Shown piece after piece: positions 54,230-62,395 of a stretch of 64,000 nt of DNA. A model generated the notes under the pieces. That model did no database searches. It saw only the letters and a program-made list of their open reading frames with translations, and was not told the DNA's origin. This DNA is from Fusibacter ferrireducens (GTDB lineage Bacteria; Bacillota; Clostridia; Peptostreptococcales; Acidaminobacteraceae): positions 1 through 64,000 of the forward strand of contig NZ_JADKNH010000012.1 in NCBI RefSeq assembly GCF_015352425.1. Direction: 5' to 3'. Within the stretch, counting starts at the first letter, position 1; each line of letters opens with the position of its first letter. The position numbers were made by a program, and so were the translations under genes.

Positions 54230-54350
54230 AAAAATGAATCAAGTCTTTATGGTGGCAATCTTTGGTCTAGCACTAACAAATTTGAGCTCAGCATGTATGT
54301 TCTGGGCACATCAACCAGAGGTACCAAAATGCTTAAATGAGATCGACTAG
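54213..54350 (+). CDS. agrD: AgrD-like autoinducer peptide precursor
   Basis: 45 aa: an amphipathic hydrophobic leader (MKMLFEKMNQVFMVAIFGLA), then LTNLSSACMFWAHQPEVPK and CLNEID. It follows AAGGGG at good distance. The C-terminal half matches the clostridial AgrD pattern; in Clostridium perfringens the corresponding stretch is TSACLWFTHQPEEPK, from knowledge of that family. By alignment the ring should be Cys28-Met-Phe-Trp-Ala32, released from the HQPEVPK tail by AgrB. A second Cys (residue 40) in the acidic tail is unusual. The number of residues before the ring cannot be predicted. Confidence 0.92.
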   Translation: MKMLFEKMNQVFMVAIFGLALTNLSSACMFWAHQPEVPKCLNEID

Positions 54351-54367
54351 TAAATAAGCGTTTTCAA

Positions 54368-54426
54368 TTTTAGTAATTTCCTAGATTTTAACAATTTCCT
54401 AGACAATTTTAGTAAACTCCTAGACA
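54368..54426 (+). repeat. three imperfect TTTCCTAGA-type repeats after agrD
   Basis: TAGTAATTTCCTAGA, AACAATTTCCTAGACAA and TAGTAAACTCCTAGACAA follow each other with CCTAGA at 54380, 54398 and 54419 (steps of 18 and 21 bp). They lie between the agrD stop and the terminator. A protein-binding array or simple slippage are both possible. Confidence 0.55.
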
Positions 54427-54430
54427 ACTT

Positions 54431-54480
54431 AAAAAAATGGGATTTTGAGCAAACCTGTTGACTCAAATCCTATTTTTTTA
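54431..54480 (+). terminator. bidirectional terminator after agrD
   Basis: AAAAAAATGGGATTTTGAG pairs with CTCAAATCCTATTTTTTT around a 12-nt loop, with A-run and T-run on either side. Confidence 0.85.
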
Positions 54481-54525
54481 AACCCTTTATGTGAATGCTT
54501 TGGGGGGTGGGTTCCTATTAAAAAA

Positions 54526-54846
54526 TTGTACGTACTCTTTAAAGTAATTTTAATCGCTGGTTTAATCACCGATATCTATTGGATGAAATTATATACACCG
54601 ACATTGATCTTCATACTAAATGCAATAGTGACTTCTGTAGCATATGCAGTTATATTATTTTTTAATGGTGCAAAACAAATTAAAATGCTTATTCGTGTTT
54701 TTGCAATTGTTTTGATGCTGGAACCTATGGCACTTTATTATCGATTTAATTCAGTGCAGATTGCATTATTTTCTATCTTAATAGGTGCTATTCTAATGTT
54801 TTTTCTATTCGCAATTAAAGAAGAAATGGAGAGTGAGGATCTTTAA
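54526..54846 (+). CDS. small membrane protein of unknown function
   Basis: About 107 aa if it starts at the TTG at 54526; the frame is open upstream into the terminator, and the first ATG (54582) would lose most of the first helix. No ribosome binding site decides. Four hydrophobic helices are predicted (VLFKVILIAGLITDIYW; TLIFILNAIVTSVAYAVILF; MLIRVFAIVLMLEPMALYY; IALFSILIGAILMFFLFAI). The end KEEMESEDL is acidic. It touches the next gene (TAATG). It might be linked to the agr system by position, but the terminator between makes this weak. Confidence 0.5.
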   Translation: MYVLFKVILIAGLITDIYWMKLYTPTLIFILNAIVTSVAYAVILFFNGAKQIKMLIRVFAIVLMLEPMALYYRFNSVQIALFSILIGAILMFFLFAIKEEMESEDL

Positions 54847-55334
54847 TGTTTAAAAAGGTAATTAAAAATGTGGTCAAGGTGAGTTTAGCAATGCTATCTA
54901 CCCTTTTGTTATTCCTTTTTTTCTCAAGTGAAAGTATCACTTTTAGCGTCCCAAATTCGATCTTGGAGTTCTCCAAGTTCATGGAGGCGCAAAAGACATT
55001 TGAAATTGTACTCACAGATGATTCCAAGGGATACGATCAACATTCTGATTATGAAATATATGAGCGCGATTTTTCAGTAAATTCTGATGTGGTGGCGCTT
55101 TGCATCAAGAAATACGATACCATTGAAAAGGCTCAAGAAGCGTATAATATCTTAAATCATAAAAATTTGATCAAAATGACTTTTGATATAGATGGGAATT
55201 CATACATAAGATTTAAAATAGGCGAAGTTAATTATTGTGCTTGGCGTAATGGTAAAACTGTAGTTGTCATGAAATCCACGAATAAAGAGTCTCTTCAGAT
55301 GTTGAAAAATTATATAGTAAAACAGATCATGTGA
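54846..55334 (+). CDS. exported protein of unknown function
   Basis: 162 aa. N-terminal hydrophobic segment (about 13-28, SLAMLSTLLLFLFFSS) after a basic start, then an extracellular part of mixed alpha/beta character. No known domain recognised. The overlapping TAATG with the preceding gene suggests a two-gene operon of a membrane protein and an exported partner. A terminator follows at 55395. Confidence 0.6.
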   Translation: MFKKVIKNVVKVSLAMLSTLLLFLFFSSESITFSVPNSILEFSKFMEAQKTFEIVLTDDSKGYDQHSDYEIYERDFSVNSDVVALCIKKYDTIEKAQEAYNILNHKNLIKMTFDIDGNSYIRFKIGEVNYCAWRNGKTVVVMKSTNKESLQMLKNYIVKQIM

Positions 55335-55394
55335 TTTAGATCATGTGAATTCAAACACAAATTTGCTTTCATCCTTTTTTGGTTTTATCCCTTT

Positions 55395-55446
55395 GAGCCT
55401 CCCCAATGTGCCCCTACTTAAACATGGTTGGAGGCTCTTTTTTTGT
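55395..55446 (+). terminator. terminator before sbcD
   Basis: GAGCCTCC pairs with GGAGGCTC around a long loop with some inner pairing, followed by seven to eight T residues. Confidence 0.8.
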
Positions 55447-55491
55447 TTCCATTTTGTCAATAACCACTATAATAGAAAGAGGAGGTGTGCT

Positions 55492-56649
55492 ATGAAAATG
55501 ATTCATTCTGCCGATTGGCATCTTGGAAAGCTGATCAACAATGTATTCATGACAGAAGACCAAGCTTATATTTTAAAGCAACTCAAAGAGACCCTTATCC
55601 GTGAGCATATTGAAGTTTTAATGATTTCAGGAGATATTTATGATAGAAGTATTCCACCGGTGGAAGCCGTTTCATTGCTAAATGATTTTCTTTCAGAAGT
55701 CGTTGAAGAACTCAACGTAAAAGTCATCATTAGCAGTGGCAATCACGATTCAAGTGAGCGGTTGTCTTTTGGTTCAATGCTCCTCAGAAAGAAGGGGTTG
55801 TACATTGTTGGCAAGACAGAACAGGGTTATGAGACCATTTCTCTGGAGGATGCATCGGGTGCAATTATAGATTTTCACGTCATGCCATTCATGACAGCTT
55901 TTGAAGCGAGGAAGTGCTTTCATAATCCAGATCTTAAGACACCTGATGAGGCGATGGCATTTATCGTGGATCAGATCAGGGCTAAAGCCGTACCTGAACA
56001 TCTAAACGTCGTCATGGCACACGGTTTTGTAATTGGAACAGAAGCGCCGGAGGAAAGTGATTCAGAAAGACCACTCAATATGGGCGGCACAGATGCGATT
56101 TCATATAGACACTTTATAGATTTTGATTATGTGGCACTTGGACATTTGCATAATCTTCAAAGAGCAGGGCGCGATCAGATTAGATATTCGGGCTCTCTTT
56201 TGAAGTATTCGTTCTCAGAAAATCAAGTTAAAAAAGGCGTTCTTAAAGTTGAACTCAGCTTAGGTCAAGCACCTCAAATTGAATTTTTGCCTCTAAAACC
56301 CATTCGCGATATGCGTGTGATTAAGGGCCCACTAGATCAACTTATTTCGGATGAAATCGTCTCGGCGTTTAATTGCAAAGACTATATTCATGCGATTCTT
56401 ACTGATCGAGGGGAACTCATGGAACCTATGAATACTCTCAGAAGTGTTTATCCCAATATTTTATCCATGGAAAAGCAGAGTACAAGCAGCCCGCAAAACC
56501 TAGGAGAAATGACAGACCTGCGTCGAGAAAAAAATCCAGTCCATCTGTTTGATCTGTTTTATACAACCGTTGAAGGGGAGAACCTGGAAGAAACAGAGAG
56601 GGCCTTTGTGAAACAAGTTGTTGAAAATGCCATGAAGGGAGAATCTTAA
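55492..56649 (+). CDS. sbcD: exonuclease subunit SbcD
   Basis: 385 aa from the ATG at 55492, which follows GGAGG; longer frames upstream run into the terminator. Metallophosphoesterase motifs of the Mre11/SbcD family: HSADWHLGK, SGDIYDR, SSGNHDS and MAHGFV, later LGHLHN. Partner of SbcC in cleaving hairpins and processing DNA ends. A TATAAT at 55468-55473 lies close upstream. The sbcC start is 1 nt after its stop. Confidence 0.95.
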   Translation: MKMIHSADWHLGKLINNVFMTEDQAYILKQLKETLIREHIEVLMISGDIYDRSIPPVEAVSLLNDFLSEVVEELNVKVIISSGNHDSSERLSFGSMLLRKKGLYIVGKTEQGYETISLEDASGAIIDFHVMPFMTAFEARKCFHNPDLKTPDEAMAFIVDQIRAKAVPEHLNVVMAHGFVIGTEAPEESDSERPLNMGGTDAISYRHFIDFDYVALGHLHNLQRAGRDQIRYSGSLLKYSFSENQVKKGVLKVELSLGQAPQIEFLPLKPIRDMRVIKGPLDQLISDEIVSAFNCKDYIHAILTDRGELMEPMNTLRSVYPNILSMEKQSTSSPQNLGEMTDLRREKNPVHLFDLFYTTVEGENLEETERAFVKQVVENAMKGES

Positions 56650-56650
56650 A

Positions 56651-59600
56651 ATGAGACCCATTACATTGACTATGGAAGCTTTTGGTCCCTTTTCGGAACA
56701 AGAGTGCATCCATTTTGACCCGTTTAGAGAAAAGGGCATTTTTTTGATCACAGGTCCGACGGGTGCAGGCAAGACCACTATTTTTGATGCGATGATTTAT
56801 GCACTATATGGCGTATCCTCTGGTGATCAAAGAGATGGGGAGAGTTTTAGAAGTGACCATGCAAGACCCGATCAAATGACGTCCGTCACACTGATATTTG
56901 AACTCAAAGGCAAAATTTATAAGGTAAAACGCATCCCAAAGCAAGTGAGACCCAAACTCAGTGGAGAGGGTTTCACAGTTCAAATGACCGATGCAGAACT
57001 TGAAGGCGATGGCATGATCTTGTCGGGTGTTAAAGATGTGACAGAAAAAATAAACGCGCTCTTCGGGCTCAATGCCGAACAATTTAGACAGATTATGATG
57101 ATTCCACAAGGTGAATTCAGACGTCTTATTTTAAGTGACAGCAGAGAAAAATCCGAGATTTTTAGAAAATTATTTGGAACAGCTCTATTTGAACGCATAC
57201 AAGATCAAATGAAAATTGAAGAAGATTTGCTCAGAAATCAACATTTTGAGACAGGAGCACATATTAAAGTCCTACTTGGCCAATTGAGTCTAACAGAAAC
57301 TCTTGACCCTTTAAGGGCACAGTGTATGGAAAACGCTGTAATCCCTAATTTTAAGAAGCTTATTGAAGCAGTGGATACGGTCATAAAAACGGATGAAGCG
57401 CAGTGTGGTGAGCTGAAACTACAAATTGAAGCAGATGTTAAGCGTCAAGATCAGATGAAATTAGAGATTGCAAATCAAAAGCAATTGACGATTCAATTTG
57501 AAGTGCTTCAACAGTGTAGGGCAAAACTCAAAGCACATCTCAAAGGGGAGTCCGAAGCTGAAATGAACAAGATCAGAATAAAATTTGCACAGAAAGCTGA
57601 GCGGATAGACTCTGAAGCAAAGCATAAGTTGGAAAAAGAAGAGTCTTATAATGTACGCAAACGCGCTTATGAACAGATTGCAGTACAATATGACCATGAA
57701 GAAGTGGCTTATAATTTAAGTAAAAAAGCTTTTGAAGGCATTCTGGCGTTAAAAGAAGTCCATGAAAAAACTCAGACGCAACTTATGAGGCTTAAAATGA
57801 TCCGTGAAGAAGTGCAAGCACTCGATTTGCATCAGAAGCGTTTTGAAATACTTCAAAAGGAAATTGAAACGTTTGCGTTGGCACATGAACAAGCCATCGG
57901 AGATATGGAAAAATTAAAAGAAAAAATAGGTGAGACCGCCTTGAAAGTGTCCGCATTACAAGAAAGCAAGGTGAAACTGGCAGCACTTTCAGGCCAGAGG
58001 ACGACATTAAATCATGTTATTTCAGTCTTTGACGATTGGAATGAACGAGAGCAGCAGTTAGAGCAAAGGGAAAAGACCCTTACTGAGCTCGCTGAACGCA
58101 TAAAAATACAATCGAATGCCGTATCTGCTGCTAGAAAAGCTTGGCAACAACTAGAGACACAATTTATGAAAGGGTATTCAGGCATATTGGCCAAAGCTTT
58201 GAAGGATCAGTCGCCTTGTCCAGTCTGTGGTTCTTGCCACCATCCGAACCCTGCATCAGAAGGCGCAGTGATTTCCAAAGCAGAACTTGATGAGTCTAGG
58301 CGTGTTTTAGAAGGTCAAATGAATCAGTTTGAAAAGATAAAAGCGGAAGCGGACGCTTTAAGGAGTCAGAATGAGATAGAGCATTTGAATCTCAATAAGC
58401 TTTGGAAACAATTCGCAAATCAATTTTCGGAGTTGTTTAACACGCCTGCGTCTATGACGCATAAAGATGAAGTTCAAGTGAAGTTAAGTAACTATAAAAC
58501 ACGCCTTTCAGAAAAAGAGAGTCAATATAAGCGAGATATAGAAAGGGCATCTTTCTTGTTGAATCAGCAAGAAACTCAGGAGAAAAATCTTGAAACCTTT
58601 ATAAAAACTCAAAAATCGTTGGAAGACAAACTCAATGCACATTATCTGGAAAGAGAGAGCTTAAAGACAAAGATAGACCAAATTACAGACAAAGTGCCTG
58701 AGCAGTTTCTAGAATATCCAATTTTATTGGCTGAACTCAAGCGTTTAGAAAAGGATTTAAAGCAGCTTTCCTCAGAAATACAAAATATCTCGGATACACA
58801 TGCAATGCATCGTGAAACACTCAATATGCTCTCCGAGAAAAAAAGGCTTGCAGATGAAGAATTAAATGCGGCAAGAGAAAAATTGAAATTGGCGAATCAA
58901 GTGTTTGATCAAGTGCTTGCAGAAAATGACTTTGATACTGTTGAGGCTTACAGGGCAGCTCAATTGAGTCGACTAGAAATGGAACGCCTTTCGGAACAAG
59001 TGGAGACTTTCTACGGTCAGAAGCAAGATCTGGAAAAGACCTTAACCGCTCAGAGTGAACTCTTAAAGGGTAAGCAAATGCAGGATACAGACATACTTGA
59101 AGAACAACTCAGAGCCATTGAAGCAATCACTTCAACACAAAGGCAAAGGTTAAATCAAATGCTTGCAAGTGTTTCTCAAAATAGAAAGCTCATATCTGAA
59201 ATCAATCAGTTGCTTTTAAAATTAGAATCTATTAGCTTAAAGCATGCTTATGTGAGCAAGTTGGCAAGAATGGCAAGGGGACAGAATGCACAGAGACTCT
59301 CTTTTGAAAATTTTGTACTCTCGCAATATTTTGAGGATGTTTTAAATGCTGCAAATTTGAGACTTCACAAGATGACCACAGGTAGATTTGAGCTCATTAG
59401 AAAGCGCGAAAAGAGCAAGGGCAATGCTCAAAGTGGGTTAGACATAGAAGTCATGGATCAGTACACGGGTAAACTGAGGCATGTGAAAACGCTCTCAGGA
59501 GGCGAAACGTTTAAAGCGTCCCTGGCGTTAGCACTTGGTTTATCTGATATTGTTCAGAGGTTTTCCGGAGGCATCAGTCTAGAGACGATGTTCATAGATG

Positions 59601-59785
59601 AAGGTTTTGGAACGCTGGACAGCGACTCTCTGGATAAGGCCATTGAATCGCTCATGTCGCTGAGCAACCATAATCGACTTGTGGGGATTATATCTCATGT
59701 GCAAGAACTCAAAGAGCGCATTCCATCTCAGCTTCAGGTCATCCAACAAATTGAAGGGTCGCATACTCAAATTTCATTATTTTAA
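56651..59785 (+). CDS. sbcC: exonuclease subunit SbcC (SMC/Rad50-like)
   Basis: 1044 aa. N-terminal ATPase half with Walker A GPTGAGKTTIFDAM, long coiled coils, a zinc hook CPVCG near residue 522, and the C-terminal half with signature LSGGETFKASLALALGLSDI and Walker B MFIDEGFGTLD. ATP-driven partner of SbcD for DNA hairpin and end processing. Two family 1 repeats begin one base after its stop codon. Confidence 0.95.
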   Translation: MRPITLTMEAFGPFSEQECIHFDPFREKGIFLITGPTGAGKTTIFDAMIYALYGVSSGDQRDGESFRSDHARPDQMTSVTLIFELKGKIYKVKRIPKQVRPKLSGEGFTVQMTDAELEGDGMILSGVKDVTEKINALFGLNAEQFRQIMMIPQGEFRRLILSDSREKSEIFRKLFGTALFERIQDQMKIEEDLLRNQHFETGAHIKVLLGQLSLTETLDPLRAQCMENAVIPNFKKLIEAVDTVIKTDEAQCGELKLQIEADVKRQDQMKLEIANQKQLTIQFEVLQQCRAKLKAHLKGESEAEMNKIRIKFAQKAERIDSEAKHKLEKEESYNVRKRAYEQIAVQYDHEEVAYNLSKKAFEGILALKEVHEKTQTQLMRLKMIREEVQALDLHQKRFEILQKEIETFALAHEQAIGDMEKLKEKIGETALKVSALQESKVKLAALSGQRTTLNHVISVFDDWNEREQQLEQREKTLTELAERIKIQSNAVSAARKAWQQLETQFMKGYSGILAKALKDQSPCPVCGSCHHPNPASEGAVISKAELDESRRVLEGQMNQFEKIKAEADALRSQNEIEHLNLNKLWKQFANQFSELFNTPASMTHKDEVQVKLSNYKTRLSEKESQYKRDIERASFLLNQQETQEKNLETFIKTQKSLEDKLNAHYLERESLKTKIDQITDKVPEQFLEYPILLAELKRLEKDLKQLSSEIQNISDTHAMHRETLNMLSEKKRLADEELNAAREKLKLANQVFDQVLAENDFDTVEAYRAAQLSRLEMERLSEQVETFYGQKQDLEKTLTAQSELLKGKQMQDTDILEEQLRAIEAITSTQRQRLNQMLASVSQNRKLISEINQLLLKLESISLKHAYVSKLARMARGQNAQRLSFENFVLSQYFEDVLNAANLRLHKMTTGRFELIRKREKSKGNAQSGLDIEVMDQYTGKLRHVKTLSGGETFKASLALALGLSDIVQRFSGGISLETMFIDEGFGTLDSDSLDKAIESLMSLSNHNRLVGIISHVQELKERIPSQLQVIQQIEGSHTQISLF

Positions 59786-59988
59786 CAACATTTGAGCCAT
59801 CTCTCGATGACTCAAACCGATTTTCGCTGACGCTGTTTGAGGTTGAACATTCCTCAGCACAGCTTATGGCTCAAATCTTGTTGTATTGAACAACATTTGA
59901 GTCATTTCTCGATGACTCAAACCGATTTTCGCTGACACTGTTTGAGGTTGAACATTCCTCAGCACAGCTTATGGCTCAAATCTTGTTG
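59786..59988 (-). repeat. family 1 repeats, two tandem full copies
   Basis: Read on the minus strand, copies at 59988-59891 and 59883-59786 (period 105 bp, spacer TTCAATA). Each runs CAACAAGATTTGAGCC, AGCTGTGCTGAGGAATGTTC, AACCTCAAACAG, GTCAGCGAAAATCG, then a TTTGAGTCAT/ATGRCTCAAA hairpin ending ATGTTG. The left end abuts (through TTTTAAAA) the T-run of the terminator at 60001-60027 as read on this strand. These are the most complete copies and define the family. Confidence 0.9.
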
Positions 59989-59992
59989 TTTT

Positions 59993-60031
59993 AAAAAAAA
60001 AAGAAGGTCTTATTATTGGACCTTCTTTTTT
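59993..60031 (-). terminator. bidirectional terminator between sbcC and the diguanylate cyclase gene
   Basis: AAGAAGGTC pairs with GACCTTCTT around an 8-nt loop, flanked by a run of ten A residues on the left and T residues on the right. It can end both convergent transcripts. Confidence 0.88.
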
Positions 60032-60125
60032 ATGCGATGCATGGACCTTCAGTGCATCAAAACTCGAGTATTTTGCCATTCTGGGGTGTGTTTTAGTGAG
60101 AAACCGTGAAATTTTGATGTGAAGA

Positions 60126-61544
60126 CTATAATCTCACAACCTTGTTTTTTCCTTCACTTTTAGCTTGATAAAGCGCTTTATCTGCCCTTTTGATGATGGT
60201 ATCCTCTGTGTCCAATAATGTCGCTTCTGAAAGACCAATACTCACAGTGACATTGAATTTAATCAACATAGGGTCATTGGCGATGGTCTGTCTTAGATTT
60301 TCAAGTATGGTTTCTGCTTCGATTCCAGACGTATAAATAATACCGCTGAATTCATCGCCACCCCATCTTGTGATCAAGTGCTCTGAAAGGGTGCTATTAC
60401 TAATGGTCATGACGTGTTTTAGCACTTTATCGCCTTGAATATGACCATGCTGGTCGTTGACCTGTTTAAAGTGATCTAGGTCCATGAGGAAGACAGACCA
60501 TAGCGTTTCGCTCTTTGCAAGAATATCCTTAAGGCGATGATCAAATCCTTTTCGATTGTTCAGTATGCCTAATGAGTCCACAAGCGCTATTTGATTAAGT
60601 TGATCTTCGTGTTTTTTAAGAATTTTTGTGACGATTAAAATAACTGAGGCGAGCACAAGGACGATAATGAAGAAATCATAATAGAGCTGTTCATTGAATG
60701 ATTTTGTCAATATGGATGTATCCTTGCGCACGATGAGATACCAATTGAGCTCTTCGATGTAATGGCTGATAACATACTGTCCGGAATGAGAATCTTCACC
60801 ATCGAACACATTGATACTGTCTAATTTACCATAGATCGAAGGTCCAATGTCTTGATAGAGGCCTTCATCGTTTATATTTCTATTTTCGATATAAGCTGCA
60901 TTTGTGTGTGCTTGTACCAACCCGTTTTCATCTACTAGGAAGGCTTCAAGCTGGTAGTTTTTTTCAAAATCAGATAAGAGCTTTTGAACATATCCCATCT
61001 CAACGCCTACGCCGGTAACCCCCAACTGATGTCCTGTACTATCTGAAATTTTACAATTGACGAATATTGTGAGGAGCTGGTGGTCTACTTCATCACGATC
61101 GACGTCTAAAAGGTAGAGCACATTTTGATTTGAAAATTGATAATACCAAATATCATGAGCGTCTTCAGGTGTGATGGTTTTAAACAAGCCATTGTAGTGA
61201 AAATATTTTTTTGTGCTATCTGAGACGAGAAAGACAGAATGGTAATGGTATTTGTTTCGGATGCCCTCAAGATAGCTTATGATTTCAGAATCTGAACGTG
61301 TCTCCTCCTGTACCAGCCAGTTTTTAACGAAGCTATCATTTGCCATAGTGAGACCTACGAAAATGGGCTTAGTCAATTCATTGTCAATTTCAGAATAAAT
61401 ATTGGTAGAACTCAATTTAGAGATGTTTAAAATATCATCGCGAATAATGTTGCTGTAAGTGGAATAACTCAGAAATAGAGTTGCTAAGATGCCAAGCAAT
61501 ATAATGGCAGAAATTAAAATACTCACTTGATTTTTTTGTTTCAT
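60126..61544 (-). CDS. membrane diguanylate cyclase with extracellular Cache-like sensor
   Basis: 472 aa. TM1 (about 8-28), an extracellular region of about 240 residues with dCache-like features (FVGLTMANDSFVKNWL; GVTGVGVEMGYVQKLL), TM2 (about 285-305), and a C-terminal GGDEF domain with intact RWGGDEF and FLMDLDHFKQVNDQHGHIQGD. Predicted to make c-di-GMP in response to an external small molecule. It lacks the RxxD inhibitory site at the usual place. Monocistronic, with the terminator at 59993-60031. Confidence 0.9.
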   Translation of the reverse strand: MKQKNQVSILISAIILLGILATLFLSYSTYSNIIRDDILNISKLSSTNIYSEIDNELTKPIFVGLTMANDSFVKNWLVQEETRSDSEIISYLEGIRNKYHYHSVFLVSDSTKKYFHYNGLFKTITPEDAHDIWYYQFSNQNVLYLLDVDRDEVDHQLLTIFVNCKISDSTGHQLGVTGVGVEMGYVQKLLSDFEKNYQLEAFLVDENGLVQAHTNAAYIENRNINDEGLYQDIGPSIYGKLDSINVFDGEDSHSGQYVISHYIEELNWYLIVRKDTSILTKSFNEQLYYDFFIIVLVLASVILIVTKILKKHEDQLNQIALVDSLGILNNRKGFDHRLKDILAKSETLWSVFLMDLDHFKQVNDQHGHIQGDKVLKHVMTISNSTLSEHLITRWGGDEFSGIIYTSGIEAETILENLRQTIANDPMLIKFNVTVSIGLSEATLLDTEDTIIKRADKALYQAKSEGKNKVVRL

Positions 61545-61554
61545 AAGCGGCCCC

Positions 61555-61586
61555 TTGAGATGTATTGTTTTTGAGATGTATTGTTT
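61555..61586 (+). repeat. 16-bp perfect tandem duplication
   Basis: TTGAGATGTATTGTTT occurs twice in direct succession, just upstream of the diguanylate cyclase start (minus strand). Confidence 0.85.
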
Positions 61587-61638
61587 TATACATTATATCA
61601 TGATCTGCTGATCTTAAAAGATCGATTTTGAAGATCGT

Positions 61639-61662
61639 TTTGGAATAATATTTGGAATAATA
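61639..61662 (+). repeat. 12-bp perfect tandem duplication
   Basis: TTTGGAATAATA occurs twice in direct succession in the divergent intergenic region. Together with the 16-bp duplication it suggests local slippage; a regulator-binding role is possible. No firm promoter was assigned in 61545-61825. Confidence 0.85.
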
Positions 61663-61825
61663 TGTGATATTACAGACGCAAAATAAGCACTTTAAACGCG
61701 AAAAGTTACAGTTTATTCATAAAATCAGCTCCTATACACAAAATTATGTAGAATGAACGTGATAATTATAAATGTAATATCAATGCAATTATCCTAAAAC
61801 TGATGATGTATAAAGGAGGAATCCC

Positions 61826-62371
61826 TTGGAAACTATGGCGAAAAGCATTGGATTTGGTCCATTTTTAAGAGAGAGCTTAAGTGCTTATTACGATATTTTA
61901 TCACCTCAAAAGAGTACATGCGATTTTATCGCAAAATACAACGAGCGCAACTGTGCGTATGCATTAAAAAGAGACATGGTGTATTATGCATTTGAAAATA
62001 ATGAAGTCATATTTTATGAAAAAGTAAATACATTGACAGTGGAAAAAATTGAGACCATCAAGGCAATGTTTCAAAATAAATATGCGGATTTCGTAGAAGC
62101 GAGCAGTGATCACATGGCGACATCCATGTATTATGTCATTGAAGTGGATTTACCTCAGCAGAGTGAAATTATAAGTGCAATAAAGCGATTTAGATTTTAT
62201 AGAAGTATCAAATGGGGGCTTCAAGGTTGGGTAAACGGGAGCATCATATTAATGGATACCACGGCTCAGAAGGGCTATTCGAATCCGTTTGGTAAAAAAG
62301 AACTCAAGAGACTCCTAAAACTTCACGGAAAATTTATTGACAAGATTGTAAGTCAAACGACTTCAATATAA
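61826..62371 (+). CDS. conserved-looking cytosolic protein of unknown function
   Basis: 181 aa from a TTG at 61826 with AAGGAGGA at ideal distance; an ATG three codons later is the alternative. No signal peptide or membrane segment. I do not recognise a domain; the sequence is mixed alpha/beta with basic C-terminus (KKELKRLLKLHGKFIDKI). It precedes the CstA-family gene by 24 nt with no terminator between, so it is probably cotranscribed and may help control or sense the transported compound (inference). Confidence 0.65.
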   Translation: METMAKSIGFGPFLRESLSAYYDILSPQKSTCDFIAKYNERNCAYALKRDMVYYAFENNEVIFYEKVNTLTVEKIETIKAMFQNKYADFVEASSDHMATSMYYVIEVDLPQQSEIISAIKRFRFYRSIKWGLQGWVNGSIILMDTTAQKGYSNPFGKKELKRLLKLHGKFIDKIVSQTTSI

Positions 62372-62395
62372 AAATTTTGGGGAGGTATGAACAAA

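Noticed and set aside
54445-54525. Longer N-terminus for the small membrane protein after agrD
   Set aside because: That start lies inside the agrD terminator hairpin, with no ribosome binding site.
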